In this document: piece after piece, positions 23,391-33,244 of the stretch
Layout: the number at the start of each line of letters is the position of its first letter
How positions within the stretch are numbered: the stretch's first letter is position 1
Source of the DNA: Prorocentrum cordatum
Lineage: Eukaryota > Sar > Dinophyceae > Prorocentrales > Prorocentraceae
DNA: 64,000 nucleotides
NCBI GenBank assembly: GCA_963575745.1
Contig: CAUYUJ010004324.1
Span: 60,001 to 124,000 of the forward strand
Reading direction: 5' to 3'
Position numbers and translations under genes: made by a program
Notes under the pieces: generated by a model
Database searches by the model: none
What the model was told of the DNA's origin: nothing
What the model saw: the letters and a program-made list of their open reading frames with translations, nothing else

Positions 23391-23507
23391 ACATTCGGGC
23401 TTTGTAGCTTCCTCTCCCGCTTCGTCGCCGGAGCGGTGCTCAGCACCTCCCCTGAGAAATAGTTTGCCTATTGTTTCACCATTGTGGAGTATTTTTGAAT
23501 ATTTTAA

Positions 23508-23556
23508 TTCTTCGTTCAAAATCCGCCTATAGGGGGACACGCCCGACCTAACCCCA
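23508..23556. repeat. Dispersed repeat family C, copy 1
   Basis: Core ATCCGCCTATAGGGGGACAC followed by GCCCGACCTAAC. Other copies lie at about 23984-24040 and 27032-27087. Confidence 0.75.
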
Positions 23557-23983
23557 GCACCTTCATCGCATTTTTTTTGTGGACGTCGTACTTTTTCGTC
23601 GTGCTCGGGTGGTGGATTCGCCCACATCTCCAGCTTGGGACAGCGTGACTGCCAGGACGATGAGGACGAGGAGGACCAGGGTGAGCCCAACGTGAGTCAA
23701 CGACGTTGCAAAAAACACCCTCCGGTCCCACTTCCCCCCGTCATAAGTCCACGAGCGTTTCTTTCCACTGCAAGGGGTGTCCCCTTGAATGGTCAGCACC
23801 CAGTGGGCCTGCCATTCCGGCGAGAGCCCCACTGAGAACTGGAACCGCCTTGCTCCCCTCTAGCGAACATTAAGGTTCTGTCGGGCCTGTCCCTCGACAG
23901 GAGGAATATCCCAAATAGTCAAAACATTGTATGGGGACGATTTTTTGAATTATTTTTCATTTTGTGGGAGTATTGTTGGGGGA

Positions 23984-24040
23984 TTTTTAATTTTTCGTCC
24001 AGAATGCGCCTGTAGGGGGACATGCCCGGCCTAACACTAG
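23984..24040. repeat. Dispersed repeat family C, copy 2
   Basis: Core TTTTTCGTCCAGAATGCGCC then TGTAGGGGGACATGCCCGG. Similarity extends upstream to the GTCCCTCGACAGGAGGAAT segment near 23890, which has a counterpart near 26930. Confidence 0.75.
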
Positions 24041-25317
24041 GGAATGTCAAACGGTATGGTCACAGTTCGACGGGATGTCCAGCGACATCTTTTTTGAAAG
24101 ATGCCCCCCTCATCCCCCGTGGGAAGAATCTTGCAAGTTGCGCACCGTTTGTTTGGAGGCGCGCGTGCGCCCTTGGCTCAAACGCTGGCGCACCTCGTTT
24201 GGGCAGGCTGCAACTCGCCAAACTAGTTGTTTGTTTGCTTGGGGCTAGGGCTCGTCATTCTGCTGGGGGGCGCGTGGCAGGAACGGTAACGCCCCCATGC
24301 GATTACGGGCATGGCGGGCGACGTGGAACGAGGCGGGGATAACTATTTACACATGGTTTTTTTCCATTGTTCTGCCTCGCGAGAGGCTTCCTGGGGGCGC
24401 GCCGGGGCGCGGCGTGTCTCGACGCGTAGGCATTCACAGGTCTGTGGGGTCCAGTTTTTTTTTTGTTTGGGGGGTAACTTTGTCAGTTCCCTTGGGTCTG
24501 AAAGAGGTATCCCCAAACCGTTGGGTGCACATCAGCTCGCGAGTCAGTTCAGACAATTTGGCAGGTCCCCATCTCGGCAGATTTTCCCTGGAAGGTTGCT
24601 GTGCCGGCTGATCTCCCCCCGTTGGATTAGCCTGATCGCATATGTTATTTGTTCTTCGCCTGTGCGGTAACTGTTCCAAAGTTCGGCGGACGAGTCCTTT
24701 GGCCCAATGTGTCTGTCAGTTGTTTGCAACGCGCGCGCCAATGAATTGTCTCTTGGATGAAGCGATCTCGCATTGCCAGGTTTCGGCAGCAATATTGATG
24801 GATCGGCTTTCCCTTGGAGTGAAAAGCAGAATGGTCAGCGGTGGGCAACAAGCAGCCCTGGACAAGGATAGGGACAATAGTTTCATCACGCATTTGTTTG
24901 AAAGCAAGCTCCAGCAACAAGATCAGGTTGAACATGTCCCACACCTCTAGCACTGAAGCGGCTGTAAGCTTTTGAGACGAATGTGCGCGGCTCCGAAGGC
25001 GACATCTTGGTTTTGACAACGACCCTCCTCCATTCTTGAGACGGTTGCACACTTTTCGCGGCGCTTAGGCGAAAGCACTGTTTTGACAACCACCGCCCCT
25101 CCGTCCTTACAGTTGTTGTGCATTTCAAGCTTCAGGGCCATAAATGGTGAGGAAGTCTCAGGCGAAACGCCCAGCACGCCCCACCGACACGTCTGGGGGC
25201 TTGACAGGGAGGAGATGTTTAAACAAGCATGGAAAAGAAGGAGGGGGAGGAGCCAGACCTCTCACTTTTCCCCGCCTCTCAGTTCCCCCTCTCTCTTGCC
25301 TCCTCGTTATGTCTTCC
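24041..25317. other. Mixed sequence with a local tandem duplication
   Basis: No gene supported. Two copies of a segment of about 70 bp start TTTTGACAAC at about 25011 and 25081. Confidence 0.45.
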
Positions 25318-25443
25318 CCTCCTCTCCTCCTCCTCCTCCTCCTCCACCTCCTCCTTCTCCACCTCTTCCTCCTCCTCCTCCTCCTCCTCCTCCTCCTCCT
25401 CCTCCTCCTCCTCCTCCTCCTCCTCCTCCTCCTCCTCCTCCTC
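25318..25443. repeat. (CCT)n microsatellite
   Basis: Near-perfect TCC triplets, longest pure run about 25365-25443. Confidence 0.97.
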
Positions 25444-25914
25444 CCCCCTGGGCGAGGGAGGGAGGGATGCAGGAGGATTGCAGGAGGACTGCGCGAGGAC
25501 TGCAGGCGGACGAGGAGCAGGAGCAGCTGTAGAGTGAGGAGGAGGACTCTCGCACGGGCTGGGGTGGGTCCGGGTTTGGTCCGCCGTGGCCCACCGCGCC
25601 AGTTGGAGGGCAGCATACCTTCTAGCCGCAATCTCGGAAGGCCGCGCCTGAGCCGGCCCCGCCCCGCCAGATGCTCTCCTTCAGGCCCGCGCTGGACGTC
25701 GTGGGCCTCAAGACCCCGCGGGGGGGGGGGGATCTTGACCTCGAAGGGATCGGAGTAGAAGCATCGGCATAGATATTCTTCTGCTGGTCTCTTCGTCCTC
25801 CTTCGTGTCGCCCTCATCGTCCTCTTCACCCTCCTTGTTCCCAACCTAGGCTCTGCCTAGAAGGGTTCTTACTCTGTAGCTTAAAGAAAGCGCCCCGGGC
25901 GGTTCCCCCAGTCC

Positions 25915-26265
25915 CCTGGGAGCCAAGCAAAAGCAACAGCAAAGGTAAAAGCAAACGCGCGGTTCCCCCAGTTGCGCTCCCTGGGTGCCAAGCAAAAGCA
26001 AAAGCAAAAGCAAAGGCAACAGTGAAGGCAACAGCGAAGGCAAAGCAAAAGCATAGCGCAGGAGCCTCTAGGAAAACAACATAGCGCAGTATAGCATAGC
26101 ATAGCATAGCATAGCGCAGCATGGCATAGCGCAGCATAGCATAGCATAGCCTAGCCTAGCCTAGCCAAGCATATCATTGCGCAGCATAGCATATCATAGC
26201 ATAACATGGCATATCATAGCATAGCAGAGCATAGCATGGCATAGCATAACGCAGCACAGCATCCA
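25915..26265. repeat. AGCAAA hexamer region followed by (AGCAT)n pentanucleotide
   Basis: A GGTTCCCCCAGT-anchored block with AAGCAAAAGC repeats occurs twice (about 25899 and 25961). It is followed at about 26085-26260 by AGCAT/AGCATAG repeats, then a CTG run and a TA run (26268-26294). Confidence 0.88.
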
Positions 26266-26520
26266 CTATTGCTGCTGCTGCTATATATATATATACTTTC
26301 CTAGAGGCTCCAACCCCTAGGTAGGGTCGCACTGGGATCATTTTCTTTCCCCTCGTCCTCGTTCTCAGGACCTCATACATTGCACCTTGGCTGCCGAATA
26401 CCCCAAACAGCGCAATAATGCAGTATATAGATGGCAGTGTGCCGTATTGCATTTACGGAGACCGCGCGGGAGACCACACGGGATATCAGACGGAAGACCA
26501 TACGTCGAAGAGGAAAAACC

Positions 26521-26686
26521 GCCATAAACATGTTTTTTGGCGCTCCGCGCGGATTTCTTGGATTCGCGCTGGACACCCCTCCCTGGCGCGCGGAGCGCGC
26601 CAGGGGCGTCTCTGGAGGCGCCGCCAGGGGGCCCAGGCGCGGATCCAAGAAATTCGCGCGGAGCGAAGAAAGTTTATGTTCATGGC
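26521..26686. repeat. Fold-back element with arms of about 48-54 bp
   Basis: Left arm 26521-26568 (GCCATAAACATG at its start, GGATTTCTTGGATTCGCG at its end) is the reverse complement of 26633-26686 with a few mismatches. The centre is itself palindromic (GGCGCGCGG and GCGCGCCAGG around 26585-26603). GGGAGACCACAC-like short repeats flank it on both sides (26460-26510 and 26710-26850). Confidence 0.88.
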
Positions 26687-27031
26687 ATTTGTTCGTTTTA
26701 CGGGAACCCTTCCTAGGGACCGTACGGACGTCCATGCGCGAGACCATGCGGGGTACCACGCGGGAGACCGTACAGAAGTCCAGGCAGGAGACCACACAGG
26801 AGACCACACGGGAGACCACGAGTAACCAGTTCCGGCCACGGGAGACCATGAGCCACCTTGGATATCTACAGACAAGTTGTTGGGGGAGGTTTTGGAGGTC
26901 AACGCTTAAGTCGGGCCTGAAGTCGGGCCGGTCCCTCTACAGGAGGAATGCTCAAGAATCGTAAAATATATAGTCTGGGGAGGATTTGTCGAATATGTTC
27001 GAATACTCTTGAGTATTTTGGGGGTATTGGT

Positions 27032-27087
27032 TATTTTTCGTCCAAGATCCGCCTGCAGGGGGGCACGCCCGACCTACTATTAGGGGA
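27032..27087. repeat. Dispersed repeat family C, copy 3
   Basis: Core TTTTTCGTCCAAGATCCGCC then TGCAGGGGGGCACGCCCGACC. Confidence 0.75.
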
Positions 27088-27299
27088 GTTTTCGGGAGGT
27101 CAACACGGATTTCTCGGATCGGCGTCGGACCCCCTTGCGGCGGCCCTTCGCGCGATCCGCGCGCCAGGGAGAGGGGGCCCAGCGCCGACCCACTAAGTGC
27201 GCGCGGATTCCAGCAACTGTTTGTGTCTTCGAGGGGAGGAGGAGGACGACGACGAGTACCTTGAGCACCTCCATAGTTTTGGGCTCCTCGACTACAGGG

Positions 27300-27715
27300 G
27301 CCCCCCGGGACTACATGGAGCTTCACCCCAGACTAGTGGGACCCCACCCTGGACTGCAGTGACCCCCGCCCTGGACTGCAGAGACCCTCCCCGGACTACG
27401 GAGACCCCCGCTCCGTGCTCGCATCACAAATTGCGCGCGACAGATTGAGTTTGTTGGGCGCTGCGTTTGGCTGGCGCGCGAGCGAGGCAGGCGTTTATGC
27501 GCGGGTTCAGAAGCGCCTTGGAGCGCCCAGCTCACCCCTGGAGTACAAGCACCCCCGCCAGACCACAATGACCCCCCCTGGACTACCGAGACCCTCCTGG
27601 GCAACATTGAGGGCCCCTCCAGACTACGGGACGCCCCCTGGACGACAAGAGCCCTTCCCCTGGACTAAAGGACCCCCCCTGGACTGCTGGTCACCCCAAA
27701 ACTACCCAGGTACCT
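27300..27715. repeat. Degenerate minisatellite of about 22-25 bp, two blocks
   Basis: Words of the type CCTGGACTACNGAGACCCCC recur through 27300-27415 and 27530-27710 with a different insert between them. Confidence 0.75.
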
Positions 27716-28365
27716 AGAGTACAGCAGGCTCGCGCCTTGCCGACGCGGCGGCAACCCTGGCGCGGGTGGTCAAGGCTGAGCGCCGCCAGTCGCTTGGAAT
27801 CGTGACGAAGGATTCATCTATACCTACACCCGTCTCGCCTTGGCAAAAGCTTGCAAGAAATCTACTGAGCGCTCCGCAGAAGCCTCCAGCCGTGGAAATG
27901 CAATGCCGTCACCGCGCCCATCATCACCCCGCTACTGCGGGCTGCATTGGCGCCCCCAGGAAATCACGGATGTGAGCGACGTCGGAAATTTGCCAAGAGA
28001 AATTAGGCACGGGCAATGTTGGGTATAGACGTTTCGCGAAACATGCACACAAACATCTATACCTTTACTTGTTTTCTCTTGGTTTCAACAACAGGGTTGC
28101 ACATCCTCTGCGACCACCTACGTCCAATAGAGGAAAAGACAACCAACTCAAAAGACTTGCGACGCGCACTCTTTCACAACGCCGTCGCCCGCGCGATACG
28201 CGGCTTCCTCTGACGTACATTTCAAGAGAAGACGGATATATAGGTATAGATGTAAGGTTCGTGAATCGGCCGCCGTCGAACGATTCTGCGAGATCGAAAG
28301 GCCACGACCGTGCGTCCCTTCCCACCTCCACCCTGTCGTTCTTTCGCTTCCCGCTCCTCGCCGCC
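27716..28365. other. Mixed sequence, no gene supported
   Basis: No motif recognised on either strand. Confidence 0.35.
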
Positions 28366-28640
28366 TCCTGGGGGAGCTGCGGGAACGCCATATGATGAGG
28401 AGGGCCTGTGCGCTGGGAGGGGCCTTGAATCTGCGAGAATTGTCGGCGAACGAGCGTGAAGGCCGCAAATGCAGCCAGGGTGCAGAGCCGGCCGGATGTT
28501 ACGATGAGGTCCATGGTCTTGATCTGCAGGGGGATTGGACTAGCCCAAAAACTCAAGCCGTCGATGTCTCGGACAAGAAACGTGTTGTGCGCCAAGTCTT
28601 TCAAGAATGCCCCTTGGAACGCGATGAAGCTCCCGTACAT
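28366..28640 (-). CDS. Candidate exon, hydrophobic segment, unknown function
   Basis: On the - strand a frame beginning MYGSFIAFQGAFLKDL at 28640 has a protein-like N-terminal 70 residues, including a probable membrane or amphipathic segment (TSGRLCTLAAFAAFTLVRR). An in-frame stop lies directly upstream (complement of about 28647-28649), so it would need an upstream exon. After about 28430 composition turns into Arg/Pro-rich sequence, suggesting the exon ends there. No family recognised. Confidence 0.22.
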
Positions 28641-29089
28641 GAAGCCCTAGCAGTGTTGCGTCTGGTATTGCAACCTGCAGAGACTGCCGCTCCAGCAGCC
28701 CATTCCTGGACTCACTGTCGGTCATGGACGGATGCCCGCACCTCTGTTGGGATTCTCCTTGCCCGTGCGCGGCCTCGAGAACCAGCCGAAACCCGCCCAT
28801 GAACGTTCTGCGGCTGAACGCAGCGTCCTCCCACTTCCCGAGAGCGGGCAGAAGCTGTGGCCAGCATGGGTTCACCGTCGATGCCCAGCAGCACGACGCG
28901 AGCGGCCCAGGGTGAGACAGGACGACGGGGCAATACCGAGGGCCTCCGAAGGCCGCGCGCGCACGCCGGCAGGAGGCCCGCAGCTGGCACCCTGGAGAGG
29001 CAGCCGGGCGGCATGCGAGGCGCGCCGGCGGGCCCCGGCCGCCGTGCCCTCGGGGGGGGGCGGCTGTCGGTGGCCCTCCCGGAGCGGGC
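28641..29089. other. GC-rich spacer
   Basis: Overlapping frames on both strands; none supported. Confidence 0.35.
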
Positions 29090-29198
29090 CGGACGAAAGG
29101 GGGGGATAGGGAGAGGGGGGGTCACGACATTTGCTTCATGCAGCTGGCTTCGGCCCCGCCGCCGGGCCCATGCCTCGATACATGGGCGCCTCCCGGCG
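29090..29198. repeat. Dispersed repeat family A, copy 2
   Basis: Carries CAGCTGGCTTCGGCCCCGCC and GGGCGCCTCCCGG as in copy 1 at 23112-23227, but family B does not follow here. Confidence 0.8.
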
Positions 29199-29319
29199 CC
29201 AGGAGGCGCTGGGGAAATCAGCTACGTGAGCTGATTCTCTACCCTACCCTTTGCTACCTATACGACCACCCTTCGGGTGATAAGGAGTTTCAGGGGGGGG
29301 GAGGAACCAACGTCTCACT

Positions 29320-29461
29320 CGATCGGTCTCACTATCGATCTCACTATCGATCTCACTATCGATCTCACATTCGGTCTCACTATCAATCTCACTATCGATA
29401 TCAAAATCGATATCACAATTAACGTCATCATCATCAACATCATCGTCATCCGCGTCATCAA

Positions 29462-29534
<73 letters not shown>

Positions 29535-29576
29535 GGGCCATCACCATCATCATCACCTCATCGCCATCATCATCAA

Positions 29577-29613
<37 letters not shown>

Positions 29614-30142
29614 GGGACACCATCATCGTCACCATCATCATCATCAACCTCATCATCATCATCGGACACCATCAACATCATCATCGGGACACCACCATCA
29701 TCATCACACCATCATCATCATCATCATCATCATGAACAACAACATCAACATCATCATCATCGGGACACCATCATCTTCATCATCAACATCATTATCAACA
29801 TCAACATCATCATTGGGACGCCATCATCATCGTCACCAACATCATCACCATTACCATTACAATCATCATCATCATCATCGTCATCATCATCATCATCATC
29901 ATCGGGACACAATCATCATCAACAACAGCCTCATCATCATCACCATCATCGGGCCACCATCATCAAAATCATCATCAGCACCTCATCATTTTCATCATCA
30001 ACATCATCGTCAGAATCACGGGGATACCATCATCGTCATCATCATCATCGGGACACCATCATCATCAACAGCATCATCATCAGCCTCCTCATCATCATCA
30101 TCATCATCATCGGGGCACCAGCATCATCAGCAGCTTCATCAT

Positions 30143-30173
<31 letters not shown>

Positions 30174-30512
30174 AGCATCATCATCATCATCATCTCATCA
30201 TCTCATCATCATAAACATCATCAGGGTGATCAGCATCATCAACGTCGGGACACCATCATCTTCGTCAACATCACCATCAACATCATCATCAGCGGGACAC
30301 CATCATCATCACCACCATCACCATCATCATCATCATCATCATCATCAACATCGTCAACATCATCATTATCATCATCAGCGGGACACCATCATCATCACCA
30401 CCATCACCATCATGATCATCATCACCATCATCATCATCATCAACATCATCGACATCATCATCATCATCAGCATCATCAGCATCATCATCATCATCATCAC
30501 CATCATCATCAT
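29320..30512. repeat. Long (ATC)n microsatellite with embedded CGGGACACC words
   Basis: About 1.2 kb dominated by ATC/CAT triplets, starting with CTCACTATCGAT repeats (29320-29400). The word CGGGACACC (or CGGGCCACC) punctuates it at about 29613, 29683, 29760, 29903, 30049, 30247, 30293 and 30379, so there is a loose higher-order unit. Ile/Ser/His frames are artefacts. Confidence 0.95.
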
Positions 30513-30524
30513 TGGAACACCGAC

Positions 30525-30672
30525 GGGACACCGGCGGGACACCGCGGGCCACCGGACGCCGGAAGGGAGTCATTCGGTCCGGCCGCGCCTCAGCCACAGC
30601 GGGACACTGGCGGGACACCGCGGGCCACCGGCCCCCGGAAGGGAGTCATTTGGTCCGGCCGCGCCTCAGCTA
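30525..30672. repeat. 76-bp tandem duplication
   Basis: GGAAGGGAGTCATT at 30561 and 30637 anchors two copies that include GGGACACCGCGGGCCACCGG and GGTCCGGCCGCGCCTCAGC. The GGGACAC word links it to the preceding ATC array. Confidence 0.88.
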
Positions 30673-30851
30673 CAGGAGACTTTCTTCTCGCCCGCCCACG
30701 CAGCTTCGCCTCGCCCGCACGCACGGCACGCACGCACACGAAACCGAAATCGATTTCCCGGTAGGGGGGCTCTCCGTTCCACTTCGATCTCACCCCCTCA
30801 CTTCCGATCCCCCCTTTCCTTCCTCCCGACTGGAGCCCGAGGTCAAGGGGG

Positions 30852-31002
30852 GAAAAACCACCCAGACCCGACAGTTGGCGTTTATTAAACGGCCCTGGGC
30901 GTTTACCAAGCAGCCCTGCCCTGTTTGATTCCTTCTTTGGGTGCGTTTACTAAACGGCTTCGCGTTTCGGGGTGGTTATTATCGGGGTGGATTTTCTGCC
31001 CT
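30852..31002. repeat. Dispersed repeat family D, copy 1
   Basis: Contains AGACCCGACAGTTGGCGTTT, AGCCCTGCCCTGTTTGATTCC and GGGGTGGATTTTCTGCCCT in that order. A second copy is at 46228-46379. Confidence 0.82.
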
Positions 31003-31808
31003 ATTCGAGGATCGGAGCAGGGCCAGCGGAGACCAGGGCGGACCCCCAGGGCGTGTTTCCATCCTTTTCGGGGCGGGCCTCCTGGAGGCCTCCCGTTGCC
31101 ACGGCTGGATTCGCCCCGGAGAAGCGGGTCAGGATGGACCTTGGGAGGGGTCTGGGTACCGACTGCAAGCGGATTTGGGACGGGCGCTAGAGGCGCCGTT
31201 GTTCCAATTGGCCGTCTGGGGGCCTGAGGGTGCCAGCACCGCGCGTAAAGTGCTTCATGCTCTGAGCGCGTCTCCCCCCTCGCCTTTCTTTGCGGTCGCT
31301 ATTTCGTTTCTCAGCTCTTCTCCTGCTCTGTCCCCCTCTCTCTCCCTCCCTCTCCTTCCCTCCTTCCCTCCTCTCTCTCTCTCTCTCTTTCTCTTTGTCC
31401 AGTCTCGGTTCGAGAGTGTTCAGAGCGAGCCCAGACGCCAAAGGCCCCGCATCCATTCTTGCCTGGCGAGACCGGACACCGCCCCTTCCAGGCGTGACAG
31501 ATTGGCGTCACATCGCTCCAGTCCCGCGCGCACCATAGCTCCGGAAGGCTTCCGCCGTGCGCCCCCTGCACCACGGCCCCAGCCACCGGGCACGGGCCGC
31601 CAAAAGGAAAGTTTACAGGACAGCAACCTGTCCCGAAAGGAAGTCTGCGTCGCCGCAGTCCAGAGCAGCGTAGGCGTCGACCTAGCAGTCGCCGCAGACA
31701 ACGAATTCGCTCACCCGCATCACGCCTATCCTGATCAGAGTGAGGGGGCCGAACGGTCATTCACTGTCCCTGGGTGCGTGGCTGAAGTTGGATTCCGCGA
31801 TGCGGGTT
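31003..31808. other. Mixed sequence, no gene supported
   Basis: Includes a CT-rich patch (31330-31400). No motif-bearing frame. Confidence 0.35.
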
Positions 31809-31809
31809 C

Positions 31810-31898
<89 letters not shown>

Positions 31899-31902
31899 GC
31901 GG

Positions 31903-31951
<49 letters not shown>

Positions 31952-32135
31952 GTTTGTTGTTTGTTGTTTGTTGTTTGTTGTTTGTTGTTTGTTGTTTGTT
32001 GTTTGTTGTTTGTTGGTTGTTGGTTGTTTGTTGTTGGTTGTTGGTTGTTGGTTGTTGGTTGTTGGTTGTTGGTTGTTGGTTGTTGGTTGTTGGTTGTTGT
32101 TTGTTGTTTGTTGTTTGTTGTTGTTGTTGTTGTTG
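31809..32135. repeat. (GTT)n microsatellite passing into TTTGTTG and GTTGGTT heptamers
   Basis: Pure GTT from 31809 to about 31950 with one GCG interruption, then (TTTGTTG)n to about 32010, (GTTGGTT)n to about 32100 and again TTTGTTG/GTT. The step from trimer to heptamer repeats is visible base by base. Confidence 0.97.
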
Positions 32136-32154
32136 TTTGTTGTCGTCGTCCCAC

Positions 32155-32425
32155 CCGCAACCCGCCCCGCGACCGCGACCCAACCCGCGACCCACCCCGT
32201 GACCCACCCGCGACCCACCCCGCGACCCACCCCGCGACCCACCCGCGACCCACCCGCGACCCACCCCGCGACCCACCCCGCGACCCACCCCGCGACCCAC
32301 CCCGCGACCCACCCCGCGACCCACCCGCGACCCACCCGCGACCCACCCGCGACCCGCACCCGCGACCCACCCGCGACCCACCCGCGACCCACCCGCGCCA
32401 CCCACCCCGCGACCCTCCCGCGACC
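32155..32425. repeat. 10-11-bp minisatellite, CGACCCACCC unit
   Basis: About 25 copies of CGACCCACCC(CG)-type units with small length variation. Confidence 0.93.
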
Positions 32426-32875
32426 CAAACCACGTTCAAGGTACAAACCACCATTTTCGGCGCCTGCGGCCGTTTTTTTTAGCATTCCTTCCAGGTGGAG
32501 AGCCCGCGACCCACTCCGCGACCAACTCGTGACCAACCCGCGACCCAAACCACGTTCAGGGTACAAACCACATTTCTCGGCGCCTGCGGCGGGCATCTTC
32601 TGCATTCGTTTCATGTGGAGAGCCCGCGGCCCACCCGCGACCACGTTCAGTGTACAAACCAATTTTTTTGGCGCCTGCGGCGGGCATCTTTGGCATTTGT
32701 TCCCGGTGTTGAACCCGCGGCCCACCCGCGACCCAAACCACGTTCAGTGTACAAACCAATTTTTTTTGGCGCTTGCGGCGGGCTGCTTTTGCGTTCCTTC
32801 CAGGTGGAGGTGGAGAGCCCTCGACCCACCCGCGACCCAAACCACGTTCACTGAACAAACCAATGCCGCACAAGC
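32426..32875. repeat. Tandem repeat of about 90-115 bp, five copies
   Basis: Each unit holds CCACGTTCA, GTACAAACC, TTTTTTGGCGCCTGCGGC and a CGACCCACCCGCGACC linker derived from the upstream minisatellite. The CCACGTTCA word recurs at about 32430, 32550, 32642, 32739 and 32843. Confidence 0.82.
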
Positions 32876-33117
32876 GCGGCGGCGGATTTTTGCATGCCGT
32901 CTGAGCCCGCAACGACTTCTTCAAGCCCCGCGCATCCACACCAGCCCGTCCAGCAACGTTGCCCTGGCGAGTTGCCTGGATCAGAGAAGTCGGGGTGCAT
33001 AAAGTGGACAGAAAGGATTGCGTTGCCGTTATCTTGGGAAAGGAGGGGGAGGCAGGAGGAGTAAACAGGGGACGAGGAGGACGCGGAAGAAGAGAGGCTG
33101 TAAGGAGAATGTGGAGA

Positions 33118-33192
33118 AGAGGAGGAGGAGGAGGAGGAGGAGGAGGAGGAGGAGGAGGAGGAGGAGGAGGAGGAGGAGGAGGAGGAGCAGGA
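33118..33192. repeat. (GGA)n microsatellite at the 5' end of the + strand LINE
   Basis: Pure GGA triplets, continuing as GGAGCA repeats to about 33212. The recognisable LINE coding sequence begins right after it. Confidence 0.95.
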
Positions 33193-33244
33193 GCAGGAGC
33201 AGGAGCAGGAGAACGAGGAGGGGGAGGAGGGGGAGATCAAGGTA

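Noticed and set aside
24168-24180. TTGGCTCAAA, a possible dinoflagellate spliced-leader relic
   Set aside because: Only the core matches, the final G is lost and the upstream CCGTAGCC part is absent.
29320-30214. Ile/Ser/His-rich frames
   Set aside because: Translation of the ATC microsatellite.
31809-32135. Cys/Val-rich and Thr/Asn/Gln-rich frames
   Set aside because: Translation of GTT and heptamer repeats.
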